64,000 nt of DNA, from contig CM055608.1 of NCBI GenBank assembly GCA_029379385.1, positions 27,898,350 to 27,962,349 on the forward strand, in the 5' to 3' direction. Origin of the DNA: Quillaja saponaria. Its lineage: Eukaryota; Streptophyta; Magnoliopsida; Fabales; Quillajaceae. A program made the position numbers and the translations under genes. Positions 47,615 through 61,001 of the stretch are shown here, in pieces. Within the stretch, counting starts at the first letter, position 1; the number at the start of each line of letters is the position of its first letter. A model generated the notes under the pieces. It did not search any database, was not told the DNA's origin, and saw only the letters and a program-made list of their open reading frames with translations.

Positions 47615-50600
47615 TTATGAAAACATTTTACCTGACTGGCGATTTTCATGTTTCTCGGGGGCCTTGCTGGCACTCGGCTTGCTGACATTTGGGTGGTTCA
47701 TTGCCTGATTCTGTACAAGAAAATGGATCCATTAGATGTCAATGTGATTGAACCTTATTACTTTAAGGATATTGTCATCCAGAAAAGGAAAGATAAATAG
47801 AACAAAAAACACAAGCTAAATAGAGTTGTTTTCTCTGATTGGTTTTTTCCCTTTTAAGAAAGGTTTTTCCCCATTTTGTTTTTCTCGTGTTGTCAAGGGA
47901 TGGGGTTAGGGGCAAGTAGGGAAATGCACGAGCAAGGACCATATTAAGTCTTTGTGATTGGGGAGCTGTATTAAGTCTTGCTACCAGCATGTGTTTTCAC
48001 ACTGCCTAACATTTTACAAATGGCAATGGATGAGGCAAGAAAAAATAACTTCCGAAGAGATCATGGAATTGTTGAAGCTGAAAGATATAAAATTGTTATA
48101 AGCAAATAAAAAGTTCCACTCCAGAAATAACATTAGAGTACAAGATTACCTGCGTTAATTGTAACTGCATCAGGTGGGAAACAATATATTGCTGATAAGG
48201 ATCAGTAAAATTTTGGATCCGTGACTGATTTGGATCTGGTGTGCCAAGTGGGTTTAGCGTATGATCTGTCTGATTAGCTACTTTCATTCTGGATGAATCA
48301 GGTGGAGGAACAAATGGCATATGAAAGGCAGGCACAGGGAACCTTGTTCCCAAATGAGCTGCAGCTGCTGATGCTGGCAAGGCTGGACCAGCTAACATAT
48401 TGGGAAATGGCATTACTGGCCTATTCATGGCCATCTCCATGCCCATCCCCAACCCAATACCCATACCCATTGGTGGCATGTACTGCTGGATGCCAGGAAA
48501 CATCATAGGCACCATGCCACATCCCATGGACATCATCTGCATTAATTTGTTGGAATTTAAAAAGTTTAGTCATATGCAATGCACGGGCTAATAGATCCTC
48601 GGTTGAAAAAGCAAAGCTACACAACATAAAGTCATAGACCAAAATTAAATATGCTTTATACAACCACCTGTAAAAATGAGAATTATGTAGTTGCTACTTG
48701 GTAGGAATATTTGAATATATTGAGAAATGTGAAATACGACCCCCTCCCCTAAATTGTAACTACATCATATGACAAGCATTTCTTATCATCCTTCTTTCTC
48801 ATTTCCCTTCCTCCCAATGCCTGTTTGAAGCTAAATATAAGTTAAAATTACATGACAAAAAAAAATTGTTTTTATTCTTCATAAAGAAGCAGATATTTAT
48901 TCAATTTTCAAACAAAAAATAGATTCTTTATCCCCGCTCCACCAATATAGTTCCACGTTACAATTACAAAGTCTTGCTGTCGATGTTTATTTGGTTTAGT
49001 TTAGGTAGACTACCAAAAGTAGAAAATGTATCTGTTTATTTGATTGTATCTAGGTTCACCAATCTGAATACCACTAGTGTAACAAAATCATCATGACCAC
49101 AGGAGTTCAGCATAAATACTTGAGGCACACTAAAATTCTCTGAAAACAAATGTTAAGACACTTAAAGAAGTTGAACGTAACTCAAGCGAAAGTTTAACTT
49201 ATAAGATAATAGCCCATCCCTCTATCCATGGCGCATGCATGTGGATTTTGTATTATCATACCTGCAGATCTAATCATTCAATGAGCATACCATAATGTAA
49301 CATCATTATTCAATTAGAAGCAGAAGGACCTAAATTCCACTTTAACTGCAACACTCTTGTTATTATAGGATTAGTGTAATGTGCAGCACTCATTTGCACT
49401 TCTTCTTTTTTTGGCTAAGAAAGCACTCATTTGCACTTAGTTTCAACATATCATAGCTTCGAGTAATAGCTTTTGCTTTAACAAGAACATAAGTTTTGTA
49501 ATCTTCCATTAGAATCTTATTAAAGTTTTCCCTCTTCTCTCATCTTCCCTTCTAGGGATTTATGGTGTTCCAAATTTTAAAAGATGACTGTGTGTAACTT
49601 ATTGCATGTTCACTTTTCGTCCCTTCCATTGGAAGATACGGGAGCATTATATATTAAAGACCAGTTTGGTTTGGCGTTTGAAAATCAGTTATGGATAATT
49701 GATTTTGCTAGTAGAGATTTATGAAAGAATTGATTTTAGCTTGATCTGTTTTGTATTTGGTTAGTTATCCAAAAAAATAATTTTGAATCATAACAATATT
49801 AAAAAAAGAAGAAGGTATTTTTGTCAAAAAATAATATTAAAATTGTGTCTTGTATTTTGCTATAGGTGTGTTGTGAAAAACTACACATAAGTAACTTCTG
49901 AAAAATTGGCTAAAACTGTGTTGGGTGTTTGACCAAAAGTGATTTTCAGACTCTAAACACCAAATACATGTTCCAAACACAACCAAACTGGCACCAAGAC
50001 TAAGACTCAAGTACAGTAGGATGAGATAGCATTTTGGATTTTGCTAACCTAATATCTGGAATACTTGGTTAAGCATGTATTTTCACTTTGTAAGGTGTCA
50101 CAAGTCTCAGTATACAGAACCAGCATTCTGATACAATTGCGGCCAAGGACATTGTCAATAACCATTTAGCCTTGAAAACAAATATACCTGCACTTGCATC
50201 TGAAGTGACTTCAAGTACTCGATTGCTTCATCCAGCATTGAAGCTTTGTCTGACTATAAATATTTGGAAAAAGAACCAAAACAATATGCAATTAGGTTTG
50301 GTATAAGATATACTCCCAAAAAAATGGCAGCAAATATTTCAAAGGATTAATGAGAAATAAAAACGCCTATTGACCTTGTTGCAACGAGGTATAAGTTCTT
50401 GCAAAGCTCTCATCTTTTCATTTATCCTATCACGACGTCTCTGCACAAAAAAGAAATACAAGACCATTTTAAATTATGACAGCCACAAAAAACAAAAAAA
50501 AATTAAAAATCTGATTTTATTTTTTATTTTTAACTATCTTAACGTAGTACTAAATTCACTTACCCTCTCTGAGAGATTGTGAACCTCTGCAGCACGAGAT

Positions 50601-53198
50601 CTCTTTGCAGATGCTGGCACACGAACTTGTTTTTTTTCGTCAGCAGATTCAAAATCGGCATCCTTTTACAACAAGAGCAAATCAACATAAAATTATATAT
50701 AAAGGACAGAGCAGAAATACAAAATCTTAACCCTGAAATATAAAGAGTATCATAGGTATTGCAGAAACAATGAATGAACATAAGCAAAGAAAAAATCTTC
50801 AAACATAATACATGTAGGGAGACCAAAGCACTAAGCCACAAATACAGATAGGAGTCTATATCCAGTGGTTTCTATTTGGAGCTGTATTGTTTCATATCCT
50901 GCCTAATCAATATTTGAAGGTACTGAAAATTGCAATGCAACAGACTCACACCAAGACAGCAGACAGCACTAGCTGTGACTTCTTGCTGATTGATAGATAA
51001 ACTACAAATTAAATATCATTAGGAATTTCACTTAGCATCCAGAAACTTTTCTGTTTATTTATTTAGTTATTTATCATAGCTTTCATTCCACCTGACAATA
51101 GATACTTAAACCTTAAGTGAACCTTGTCTACATGCAACTCAAATTTTCAGAACATATATAATTGTCATGCTAGACATGTGTCCCACCAAGACTAATATGT
51201 TCATATTCTAATTTTTAGTTATCAGTTATTTTATCCATCAACAAGTGCAAAGGCTGTTCGCAATTTTGAAACTGAAAGAAGGGGACCATATTGACTAGAT
51301 GGTACTGCAAGGTGCATGTTGCTGAACTAAGGTAAAATAGTCATTTTTGGTCTTCAAAACGCTTTGCAACTGTCACTTCCCTCAGCTCATTTGTCGCGTA
51401 CCGAGCAAGTGCAAACCTGATTGTTTGACACTTTAACTCGAGGTAACCTATAAACCGTTCCTGTAAAATTCTTTGATATAGTATACAAACCACAGTCCAA
51501 TAAAGTCTCACCATCACCTACATCCATATTCCTTTGTACACGGATCACTTCAATCAAAATTGGACTAAGCAATCCAGCTGTGGCGCTCTTAGTACTGTGT
51601 AGTTGGTATCACATCACAGGGTATTTATAAGTGCAGTCTGTTTACATACTTTCTTTATTGGTAAGTAAGCATGACCAATATTGACCTGGGTTTTGAACCC
51701 ATAACCTGTTTTCTCCAGCTTACTACTTCTGCTACACGATTCAACCTAAACCACTAAAGTCTAGGATAGTATCAAACATCCACGCGCCTTCAAATGTTGA
51801 GAGCCATAAATATCACTCCCCAAACCTCATCGTCTACATTAAGGGCTACTGGCCCCACAAAGATAATCAATCAACGTCAATTATTTTATTTTGGTTCATA
51901 GCCCCGGTTCTCCACATACACGTGGCATGATCTTACATGGACTGACTACACCACTATTTGACCCAATTGATGTCAGTCTTACAACATACACACACGGCCA
52001 AAACAATAACATGCACCGAAAGTTGAATACCCTATAGAAGGGGGTGCTCACGTTAAACCACGTCACCCACCATGCGCACGATAACTACAGACCAGCACAT
52101 AGGGAATGAGAGCAACAAAAGGGAGTCACTAACCTCGCTCTGACACTCTGACTCTTCAAGTTCCCGACACTTCCGTTTCCGATCCTCGGCCGCTGGCCTC
52201 TGAGGCGGTTCGGCACTGGCACTAGAGCCACCCGGTGACGAAGTAATAGTCATTTCACACGTTGCCATATCCTTCCCACTTGTACCTCCTTCGGCGAACG
52301 ACGTCGAAGCATCCCCGATTCCAGCACTGCTCATGGTCCCACGGCCTGTATCGACGTCTATTTGCTCAGCCGCACTTTTCCCAATCTCCGAAACTCTGGA
52401 AGCAGGCCCTACAGCAGGTGTCTCGCTTGAGTCCACCGCCGTTGTTTCCCTCACCACGGCCTTCGATCTCGACGGCCCTGGTTCAACCCTGGCATTGATA
52501 CTCGAAAAGTGTGTAAAGCTCTGTATCTTTGACTCCGCCAGCCCCCTCCTCCTTGGAGGCGGTATTGTTGGCTTAGTAATCGCCGCCACAGACGGTTGCC
52601 GGATTTCTGAAACTTGGGATGAACAGACTGGAGATATCGTCGCTGTAGTAACAGTAGTAGTAGAAATGTTATTGCTGCTGTTGTTGTTGACAGTAGATGA
52701 AGGGTAGAGAAGCTCGGTGCCGAGATTATTATCCAAGGGAGGATCGTCGACCATTGGATAGTGAAGCCAGGAAGCCATTTCGTCGTCTTGTATGAAGAGG
52801 TGTTGGTTATGGTTTTGTTCTGCTTCTACCTGCCGTGAGGATCGAAACTCCCTCGCCACCGTAGATGGCTCGGCGGGAAACATAGCATCAGCATATCTGG
52901 GTGGCTGTAGCTTCTTCATAGATCGTTGGTTCTGGCTGTGCATCACAACCTGGCCGTTTTGCCATAAGAGCTCCATGATCTCGTCTTCTGGCCTGAAACA
53001 TTTCAATCTCCATTAAAAAAAATAAAAAATAAAAAAACCCAGAGGGCCAGAACCCAAAAAAATTGAAAAACACAGTAAAGGGTGAAGAAGAACTAGTTAC
53101 ATGGAAGATTTTCTTTGGCGATGTAATTGCCCAGAAGAAGTGGGTATTGAATAATCGTATTCTTCCATATGATCGAAATCTGGAAAACAGTGATTCAT
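47615..53198 (-). CDS. PIF1: PIF1/PIL5-type phytochrome-interacting bHLH transcription factor (about 556 aa)
   Basis: Exons on the minus strand: 53198-53101, 52992-52134, 50662-50564, 50440-50375, 50253-50188, 48536-48150 and 47710-47615; all phases join. The N-terminus [16 protein letters not shown] and the phyB-binding APB motif ([10 protein letters not shown]) are typical of PIF1, as is [15 protein letters not shown]. Exons 3-5 encode the bHLH: basic region [19 protein letters not shown] with the His-Glu-Arg contacts for E/G-boxes, then two helices. The Met-rich [15 protein letters not shown] and TDPYQQY also match PIF1. The factor represses light responses such as seed germination and greening, and is degraded after binding active phytochrome. 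The stop used here (47617-47615) reads through a potential donor at 47631; splicing there to another exon would change the last few residues. Confidence 0.95.
49665..49995. mobile_element. MITE-like element in a PIF1 intron
   Basis: About 330 bp with inverted ends: CAGTTTGGTTTGGCGTTTG on the left and the complement of CAAACACAACCAAACTGG on the right; AAAATCA/TGATTTT repeats lie just inside. Non-coding. The target duplication is unclear. It sits in the 1.65-kb intron between PIF1 exons 5 and 6. Confidence 0.55.
51919..51924. promoter_or_regulatory. G-box (CACGTG) within PIF1 intron 2
   Basis: CACGTGGC is the core recognised by bHLH factors of the PIF class and by bZIP/ABRE factors. It sits in the second intron of the PIF1 gene itself. 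Whether it is used is unknown. Confidence 0.35.
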
Positions 53199-53337
53199 AA
53201 TGCCTCCGTTGCATAATTCATAAGAAATAAAAGAAAAAATGAAAAACAGCCATTTATGGAGCTGAATGGTGAGAAAATGATACTTACAGATGACCAGCTG
53301 CAATTATATTCTAGCCCACCATTTTTTAATCTATCAC

Positions 53338-53390
53338 TCTCTGTCTCTCTCTCTCTCTCGCTATATATGTATATATATATATATACACAC
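53338..53390. repeat. (CT)n / (TA)n microsatellite at the PIF1 start region
   Basis: A CTCTCT run followed by an alternating TA run. On the PIF1 strand this gives a TATATA stretch followed downstream by a GA-rich segment, likely TATA region and leader. Confidence 0.6.
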
Positions 53391-55816
53391 AACTATGAAA
53401 AATCTCTCTCTGTGCTCTAAAATATTGTTTTTGCTGTTTCTGGACTAGTCTTTCTTTGTGGAAGAGGGATTTAATGGAAAATTTATGTGCAGAAGATTTT
53501 ATGTTGGGTAGCAGAGCAAGCAGCCACTAGCCTGAGTTCCTCTTTCTTTACCTTTTGTGTTTATGTCGCTTGCAGTTGCAGCATCCCCAAAGATAAGGCC
53601 CGTCTCTCTCTCCGAATAATATGTGGGAAAAAGCCGAAATTGATTTTTGACGGTTTGTATGTGTACCCGATTTTATTTTATTTTTTCTTTTCTCTTTTTA
53701 ATATTAAGTAAAGGATTAATGTTTCCAAAAATAAAACTTATGTTACAAGCTTTAAGTTTAGTATAATTAGCAAGAACTTATTTATCTTTTGAATTTAGAG
53801 GTCAAAATGCAAATTTACAAGATTTTGATCTGTGTTTAAGCCTATATGATTTTATTATAATTAGGATTAGTTAAATTTATAAATTATAAGTTTTGATTGT
53901 ATAAAAATTATAATTAAAAGTGTTTTTATATATAATTTAGTCATCTAGTAATTTTAATAAATGTTTTTTTATGATAATTAAATAATTATTATTGTTGTTT
54001 CTAACCGTTCTCAATCGTAATGATGTCTTTTATAATGATAGTTATTGTTTCTCACACATTGCTATTAATCTTCGACAATCGAAGGTATAGTGCATGAGGA
54101 TGGTGGTTTTTGATGATTATGGTTATCATCTCTTATGCAACTCAAGTGATTCTTATGTAATGTGGTTGCCAATGAAATTGGCGTGTAAGATGGTGACACA
54201 GTTGCCGGTGGTAGCGTGTGACATTTAGGGTTTACGCGTAATCAAAAGTTATGAATTGTGTTTTGATTTCTTAATTATTATTATTTTTTTTAATCAAAGG
54301 TGGTGTTTTCATTTCAACTGAAACAACTATAGTCAGTCTTACAGATATTCTTGAATTGATTCATTGAATATAGAGTTTGAAATTTAATACTAAAATATAT
54401 GTTAATTTAAAAAATTCTAATTGAATAACTAAAATTTCATTTTTAATTATAATTCTATGTCTCAAAATAGATACTAAAGAAAACTACATTTACTTATCTA
54501 TATTTTTTTTTAATCCACATCAATGAGTGAATAAACACATAAAAAAATATTATTAAACACATGTATCCAATAGACATCACATAAATAAATGAATACTAAT
54601 TTAACTGACATGATCAATGAAGACAATAATCCAAATTTGAGTAACAACAAGATAAATAAATAAATAAAAATACCAGAATGAAAAGGGAGTATACATTTAT
54701 CTTAATTTGTAAGTGTGTTTTTTTTTTTTTATCAATTGTAGTAATTTAAAATTCATATCGTTTTATCAAATACTTATTAATATTGAAATAAAATATCTAC
54801 AAAAAAAATCTTTTAAATAAGATAAATGAAAAATATAATTTTTTCTTATTTTCTTGTTGTACTATCTTCTAAAGCTTCCAAATAGACCCTAAAGTACAAA
54901 AAGAGAAAAAAAATCCAAATCCTTTTATGACTTTTATTAGCCATTGGAAATGGATGGTTACGTAACGGTTGTATTAATTTGTTCATAACATTTGAAAAAT
55001 ATTATACAAATATTTGAGTGCACATGAAAAACAAACAAACCCACTCCTTTGTCTATATTTGGGTGCATGTGATGTGAATATTTGCAGTATTACTTATTAG
55101 CAAAACACCTGCCGTTTGTTGCATACTTAGTTTACTTCAATTTACTTTATCCAATACTTAATTAATATGCACTTTCCCATAGTTATGTTAGTTGACTTCG
55201 ACTAAACTATAATATATGCTATATGTTACTCTTAATTTATCCCATTACTTAATTTTTTATTATTTCCTTTAACTGTTGTAAAAATAAGATGCTTGTATTT
55301 GTGGATATGATTAAGACAAGTAATTAATTTCACTTGTGGTTTAATATTATAATTATTGTTAGGTTATCCTTCCCTACAATAATATAATCGATTGAACGAG
55401 TGTGGGACTTTGCTCTTGAATGTGGAAAACGACAATTAACCGTAATCCGTCATAAATAAACGACAATTAATTTTGTGGGGAGGAGTTGGGGTTGCTAGAT
55501 GCTGGATGCTGATCATCAATCTCTTCTCTTTTTATTTCAAAGCTCTAACATAAGAATTGTCGTCTACTCATTCACATTTTTCATTTCTCTAACTTTTGTT
55601 TTAATCTGAATAAAGTTTCTTGTTTTTTATGGATAAATAAACAAATTAATCATGGCAATGATTCCACTCAATTCCATTCTAACATAAGTTGATTTGAAAT
55701 AGTTAAAATACGACTCATTCTGTCTTGGTTCAAAATTTTAATTTATTTTATAATTCTTTTTAATCTTTATATATATATATCTTGTATTTGTTCATGAAAT
55801 GTTGTGGATTCAATTC
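53391..55816. other. AT-rich intergenic region upstream of PIF1
   Basis: About 2.4 kb without a recognisable gene on either strand. The part next to 53390 is presumably the PIF1 promoter. Confidence 0.4.
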
Positions 55817-57444
55817 GTTATGACATAATAAATCATGATTTCATCAAAATTTAATATAATACACATATCATTTTAATACATATAAATCTAATTCGATTAA
55901 TTAAAGGATATGAACCAACCATGCTTGGATGATTAAATTATCGTCTCCACAATGCATAATAGATGCTAATGAGAGATAGGGTTAATAAATAAATTAATTA
56001 TTTGAACTAATAGTTAAGAATAGATGTTAATTTTATTGAAATTTGAAAACAAACTATAATGTAACATAAAGCTCTGAAAATAAGAGTATTTTTTTCTCTA
56101 AAATACCGTTGTAGTCATATTATTCAAAGATAGATATGATTTTAATTATATTTGACCAATTTACTATTTTATAATATTATTTAACCTAAAATAAAATTTA
56201 AACTAAAATTGACTCAGTGAGAATGTATGTCTTAAAATTATGATAAAACTAAAATATAAAAATTTAGTGAAAAGCATGTTTATAAATACTATTAATCGTT
56301 AAAGAATATGAAGTTGTTGTTATTAAATGTATTTTAACAATAATTCATAGTTTGATGGTAAAGTTAAAAATATATATACTATCGAGAGTTTAGCTCAAAT
56401 AATTGGTACTTGTCATCTCACCCTTAATATTAAGTTTGAACATTTTTAATGTGCTAAAAAAAAAAAAAGTTTAAAATATACTAAAGCAATTTATTTTAAA
56501 TAATATTAAACCAAATCGATTGGATTGCCATCATACTCGTCGGCCGAGTAAACAAAAAACCAGAGCGTGCGAGGTGGCAAAGAGGCCCAGCGTGCCATTT
56601 GAAACCCCCCACTAGTCCAATTTGAAACTTTTTTTTTTTTTTTTTTTGAATTGAAATTTTCAAACATTTTAAATTCAATGAGAACTGACCATGTGTTCTC
56701 TCAGGTTTACCCAATCTTGTTTAGTTCAACTAGTTAATTCGGTTTGGGCAAGGGCCACTGAGTTCCACCTTGTTATGAAAGAACCCTTATCCTCTCAAGT
56801 CTCAACCAAAACCAACCAAACCAACCTATCTTGGTCCAATTGGTTGGTTTAAAGTTATTAATTCTGATTAATCAGCTTTAGTAAACCCAAGAACAATTAC
56901 ATGGGATGACTTGATTAGATTGTTTGATGGTCTAAAAATTGCATGTTCAGCTCAAATTCAGAAATTTCTCATTGCAGTGGGATGTTTTCAGTTTCTGCTT
57001 TAAATTTTCTAGCACAGATTCTGTAAATACGAACCAAGCATGTTTATTGTGAGACTAACACCTGTGCCAATAATTTGGCAAAACACACAGCTTGTTTATC
57101 ACTCGAAGAACTAATTATCTTTAGTTGTGTTCCTATTTTTATTTCAAATCCTTTTCAATGCGATTTGCAAAGGCACACTGCTCTTTCATATGCCTTTCAT
57201 GAACTGAGAATAGCCACTTCCTATATATAAATTGCACGAAAAATGAAAAAATTGCAAGAATCAAAGGCTGGTAGAAAAAAAAAATCATCACCACTTAACC
57301 TCATCATGATTATATTAACATTTAGCCTCGAAATATATATATTCATGATAAAAAGAAAATTTTGAACATTAATTTGCACAATCAAAAGAATAATCCTATG
57401 ATTATGTATGTAATATAGAGAATATATAAATACAGGTGAAGATT
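55817..57444 (-). other. 3' flank of the HSP60 fragment, unit A
   Basis: Non-coding. Repeated at 61622-63249. It includes an A run (56457-56468), a T run (56629-56647), and a patch of higher GC (CGTCGGCCGAG near 56538). The 72-codon frame at 56496-56714 is not conserved in frame between the two units (the second shifts at the T tract), so it is not a gene. Confidence 0.5.
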
Positions 57445-58588
57445 TTAATAGTCCATGCCGGCTCCCATTGCTGGGCTTTCCTTCTCATCTTGTGCAAGTT
57501 CAACCACAGCAGCCTCGGTTGTAGTCATCAATGAAGGGACACTACAACATTATAAAAATAAAATAAAAACTAGATTAAGTATGGAAGTAGGACACACAGT
57601 GGTACTTTAAGTCAATTTAGACAGATTGCAATGGCCAAATTGGTTGATTTTCAAAAGTTCTCCATTAGAAAATTATAAATACGAAAATGACTTTTTGAAT
57701 AAATTATAAGGACGAAAAATATAATTTAGCCTAAAGAAAAAAAAATCACCTTGCAGCATCCCCGAGGGCTGTTCTAATGACTTTTAATGGATCGACCATT
57801 CCTGCTTTTATCATGTCAACATACTCACCTGAACCGAAGCAGCGAGAAGAATTTACATCTGCATAATAATATATAGCTTGAAACATACTTGAGAGACACT
57901 GCTTATTCTTTTTCTCTTTTTAATAATGCATATTAACCTTTCGCAGCATTGTATCCAAGGTCAGGATTGTCCTGCTCCAGCAATTTTCCAACAACAACTG
58001 CCCCCTCTACTCCTGCATTAGAAGCAAATATGTACACTGGCATCTGTACACAAAAAGAAGGCCCATAAGTTCGATTGACAAAGTACATGTTTAGGCTTAA
58101 CCTAAAGATAATAAATATATTGCATGCAGATTCTTGGGAAAGACAATGCTGCATTTTCCAAAATCCAAATGATATGCATTGGGTCTTTGGCACATCGAAC
58201 ATATTTTAAATATTGAAAAAATAATCCCCACATTCCAGAACTGAATACTGTAAGTTTTTAAAAGAGAAAGGGAAAATGATAATATATTCTAAATTCAATG
58301 GAATATAACATTTGATATTTATTGTATTACATGACAATTGTGTGATTATATTGCAGTAAATTTCCACAATCGAAGGAGTAGCAAAATCATAGCTTACGGG
58401 GAGAAATAAAAAGATTTCAAGTTTTTCTGCATAACAGATTGAACCCTTGGAATAAGGAATTACAGATAAGAATAGAATGTAAACCTTAAGAGCATTCTGA
58501 ATAATCTGAACACCAATCTTCTGATCAAAGTTTGTTGTCTGCAACTTGTCCAGCTCTTTTGAGGCATAAAGAAGTGCAACACCACCAC
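57445..58588 (-). pseudogene. HSP60: Mitochondrial HSP60 (CPN60) C-terminal exons, unit A
   Basis: Four exons, 58588-58485, 58043-57938, 57828-57750 and 57541-57445, join in phase and encode about 128 residues of a group I chaperonin: GGGVALLYASKELDKL, then [40 protein letters not shown] and a C-terminus ending AMGAGMDY. These match mitochondrial HSP60, the ring chaperonin that folds imported proteins; the usual Gly-Gly-Met tail is reduced. The roughly 450 upstream residues are missing: the acceptor of the first exon is preceded after only 60 bp by a CLASP exon. Splicing from that CLASP exon would enter this exon out of frame, with a stop in the next exon. The fragment itself has no internal stop. 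Confidence 0.85.
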
Positions 58589-58648
58589 CTGCAAATTGGA
58601 AAGGCATATCAAAGCTGACAAACATGATATCATGCAACTTTGTTTTAC
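58589..58648 (-). other. Chimeric 60-bp intron joining CLASP and HSP60 sequence
   Basis: On the minus strand it begins with a CLASP donor (AGTGAG|GTAAAAC) and ends with the HSP60 acceptor (CCAATTTGCAG|GTGG). The rearrangement breakpoint must lie inside it. The length is short but near the lower limit for plant introns. CLASP leaves in phase 0 while the HSP60 exon needs one preceding base, so the joined frame shifts. Confidence 0.75.
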
Positions 58649-60689
58649 CTCACTCATTGCATCTGCAACACAACATCTAATTAGATCCTCATATAGCTCA
58701 GCTGATCGCTGTATTTCAGGTGCATCAGGCCAATGTTCCAGTATCAGAAGAGCATATTCACAACACCTACAAGAAAAAAGAATATTTAATAACAGAACTC
58801 GAAAAAATGAAAAGAACATATCTACCCAAGAAAAAAGAAGTAACAAAATTACACCTTGCACGAAGTACAGCATTGCGATCATTTTTGGCACAATCAGCTA
58901 TTCGAGGAAGCACACGAGGAACTTTGCAATTACGCAACATCTGGGAAACAAATGGCCAAGGTAAAGAAAGCATAAACAGCAAAAAAGAAATGGAAAGTTG
59001 ATCACACAGTTGGACATTACCGTTTTTATACAGTTATCTGCAGATTCTGCAATTACAAGTACAGTAATCACAACCAGCTTGAAAAGGACCTGATTATCAA
59101 AATTGTAAAATTAATAAATAAATAAAAAAATTCTGAAACTTTAGGATTATGAAAGTTTGCAATGAAAGGTGGAACTTTACTGGTATGAACATTTCAGCAC
59201 AAGATTCAAAATCTCCCAAGAGCTCCTTTGATAAAAAGCAGAGTAGATGGCAAGCCTGGGAGAAAGCAAACCGACCAATTAACAGTAGCAGACTTCCATA
59301 GGATCAAACTTCTTAAATGCTGGGACCATTCCATCTCTGATCTAATACTAAATTACTAAAACCTTACCCTGAGAGAAGTCAAATTCAGAGAAGTACAATT
59401 ATTTCTAATAAGAAAGAGATATACTGGTCTTTTCTTTATAAGTAAAAATGGTTTTGGTACAAATATACAGGTCTTCAGATGGATATGCTAAAGTTTGTCC
59501 GACGTCCTTATGTAAAAATGGAATTGGCCATCAAGGCAAAGTTTCACAATTTTTTGAGTTAAACAAATGGAGAGGATTCCTCTCACACCCCCACCCCCTC
59601 CCCAAAAAAAAAAACAAAAAAACAAGAAGACACTGATAAGACACCTTAACGAATAGATCAAGCATAAAATGCATAACTTTCTAACAACCACCAAGTAATG
59701 GCCAACTGGTTCGAAGAATTAGATTTAATCAGACCAAGTCAAGATATCTCTACAGCTATAAGCTTGAGCTTTTCTTAACTAGTTTTCCAAAAGAAAAAAA
59801 AATTAGACCAGTCTCATTGTACATAGCTAGCCATTATTTTTAGTTTGCCAAACACCCCCTTAGCTTCTTCCCATCAAAGCATGTCTTGCTGAGAATCTGA
59901 ACACAAACACAAACACATTTCTACCATAACAAGTGGTTAGTTACAGGTTCATTTTTTTATCAGATTTGAGATCAAGGAATTTCTTGTGAAGCTGAAGAAC
60001 ATATCTTATGAAAAAATGAATGAAGATATAAATGGAGAAAGAATATATGCAGGTATATATATAATATACAAGCATCAAAATAGCATTACATTATGCAATG
60101 AAAACAGCATAAAAATAAATAGGTAATCAGTATGCTTCACTTTAGATACCCAAATTTAATATAAATATATCCTGTGGATGCACCCAGAAACTACTAACAT
60201 TCTCCTTGATTTTAAGGAGAATTGGGCACTGGAACTTATTAATTTTCACCTCAACACACAAGAAAATGTTAGCGCACCTGCTTCACGATGCTAGACCTTC
60301 TATCTGATAATTGTGTGCTTAGAGGTCCAACAAGTTGCTTCAACAGTCCCCGGAAGCATGGATAGTCAACAGCACCTGATTAAACATTCATGCCACAACT
60401 AATAAGCATAAAATTGTAGTCTATGAATAACTCCATCTCCATGCCACATATCTAAAACAAAACCCCAAGAAAGCTATTTTTCTTAGAAAAATAGTAGACC
60501 AAGGGAATGGTAAAAAGGGAAAGGCATAAACTGGAAAAAGAAAAGATAACTAATAGCCATATTAAAAAAGCTCACAAATATTTAACTCTCCACTTTCCTT
60601 TTGCTCTCATTTTAGGATAATCACAGATCAGTAGATTCAAGTCACTGAAATTATATCAGGAGATGTGGATCTTCTGTTTGGCTGGCATA

Positions 60690-61001
60690 GAAGGGGAGGT
60701 AGAACTGGCAGGCTGTTCTTATTCATTGGATGTGAGTGATTTGGATTAAGAGGAACAATTGTGTCTTAGGTAAATTGAGGAGGACATTTTTACATGTGGT
60801 ACCAAAGTCTATACATCCCCCACTTCACTCTATTGGGTCTCTTGTAGAATTCTTAGATGTCTTGAATTGTAAGTTCTAGTGTTTGTAGCTTTTATTGTTT
60901 TTTCCCTTTTGGTGGGGTGTGTTTATACCTGCCTTGTGTACAAAGATATTGCCCACAAAATCATTGCTTGCCAAAAAAAACAAAAAAAAAAAAAAAAACT
61001 T
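60690..61001 (+). mobile_element. LINE (L1-type) 3' end with poly(A) tail inside a CLASP intron
   Basis: On the plus strand a degraded frame reads VIWIKRNNCVLGKLRRTF near 60735-60790, resembling the C-terminal IW.ERN.R.F motif of plant L1 reverse-transcriptase proteins. It is followed by non-coding sequence and an A-rich tail at 60976-61000. The element is strongly 5'-truncated, as is usual for LINEs, and opposite to the CLASP fragment. The call rests on one short motif plus the tail. Confidence 0.5.

Noticed and set aside
56496..56714. 72-codon minus-strand frame repeated at 62310-62519
   Set aside because: The frame changes between the two units where the T tract differs in length, so the protein is not conserved between two nearly identical copies.
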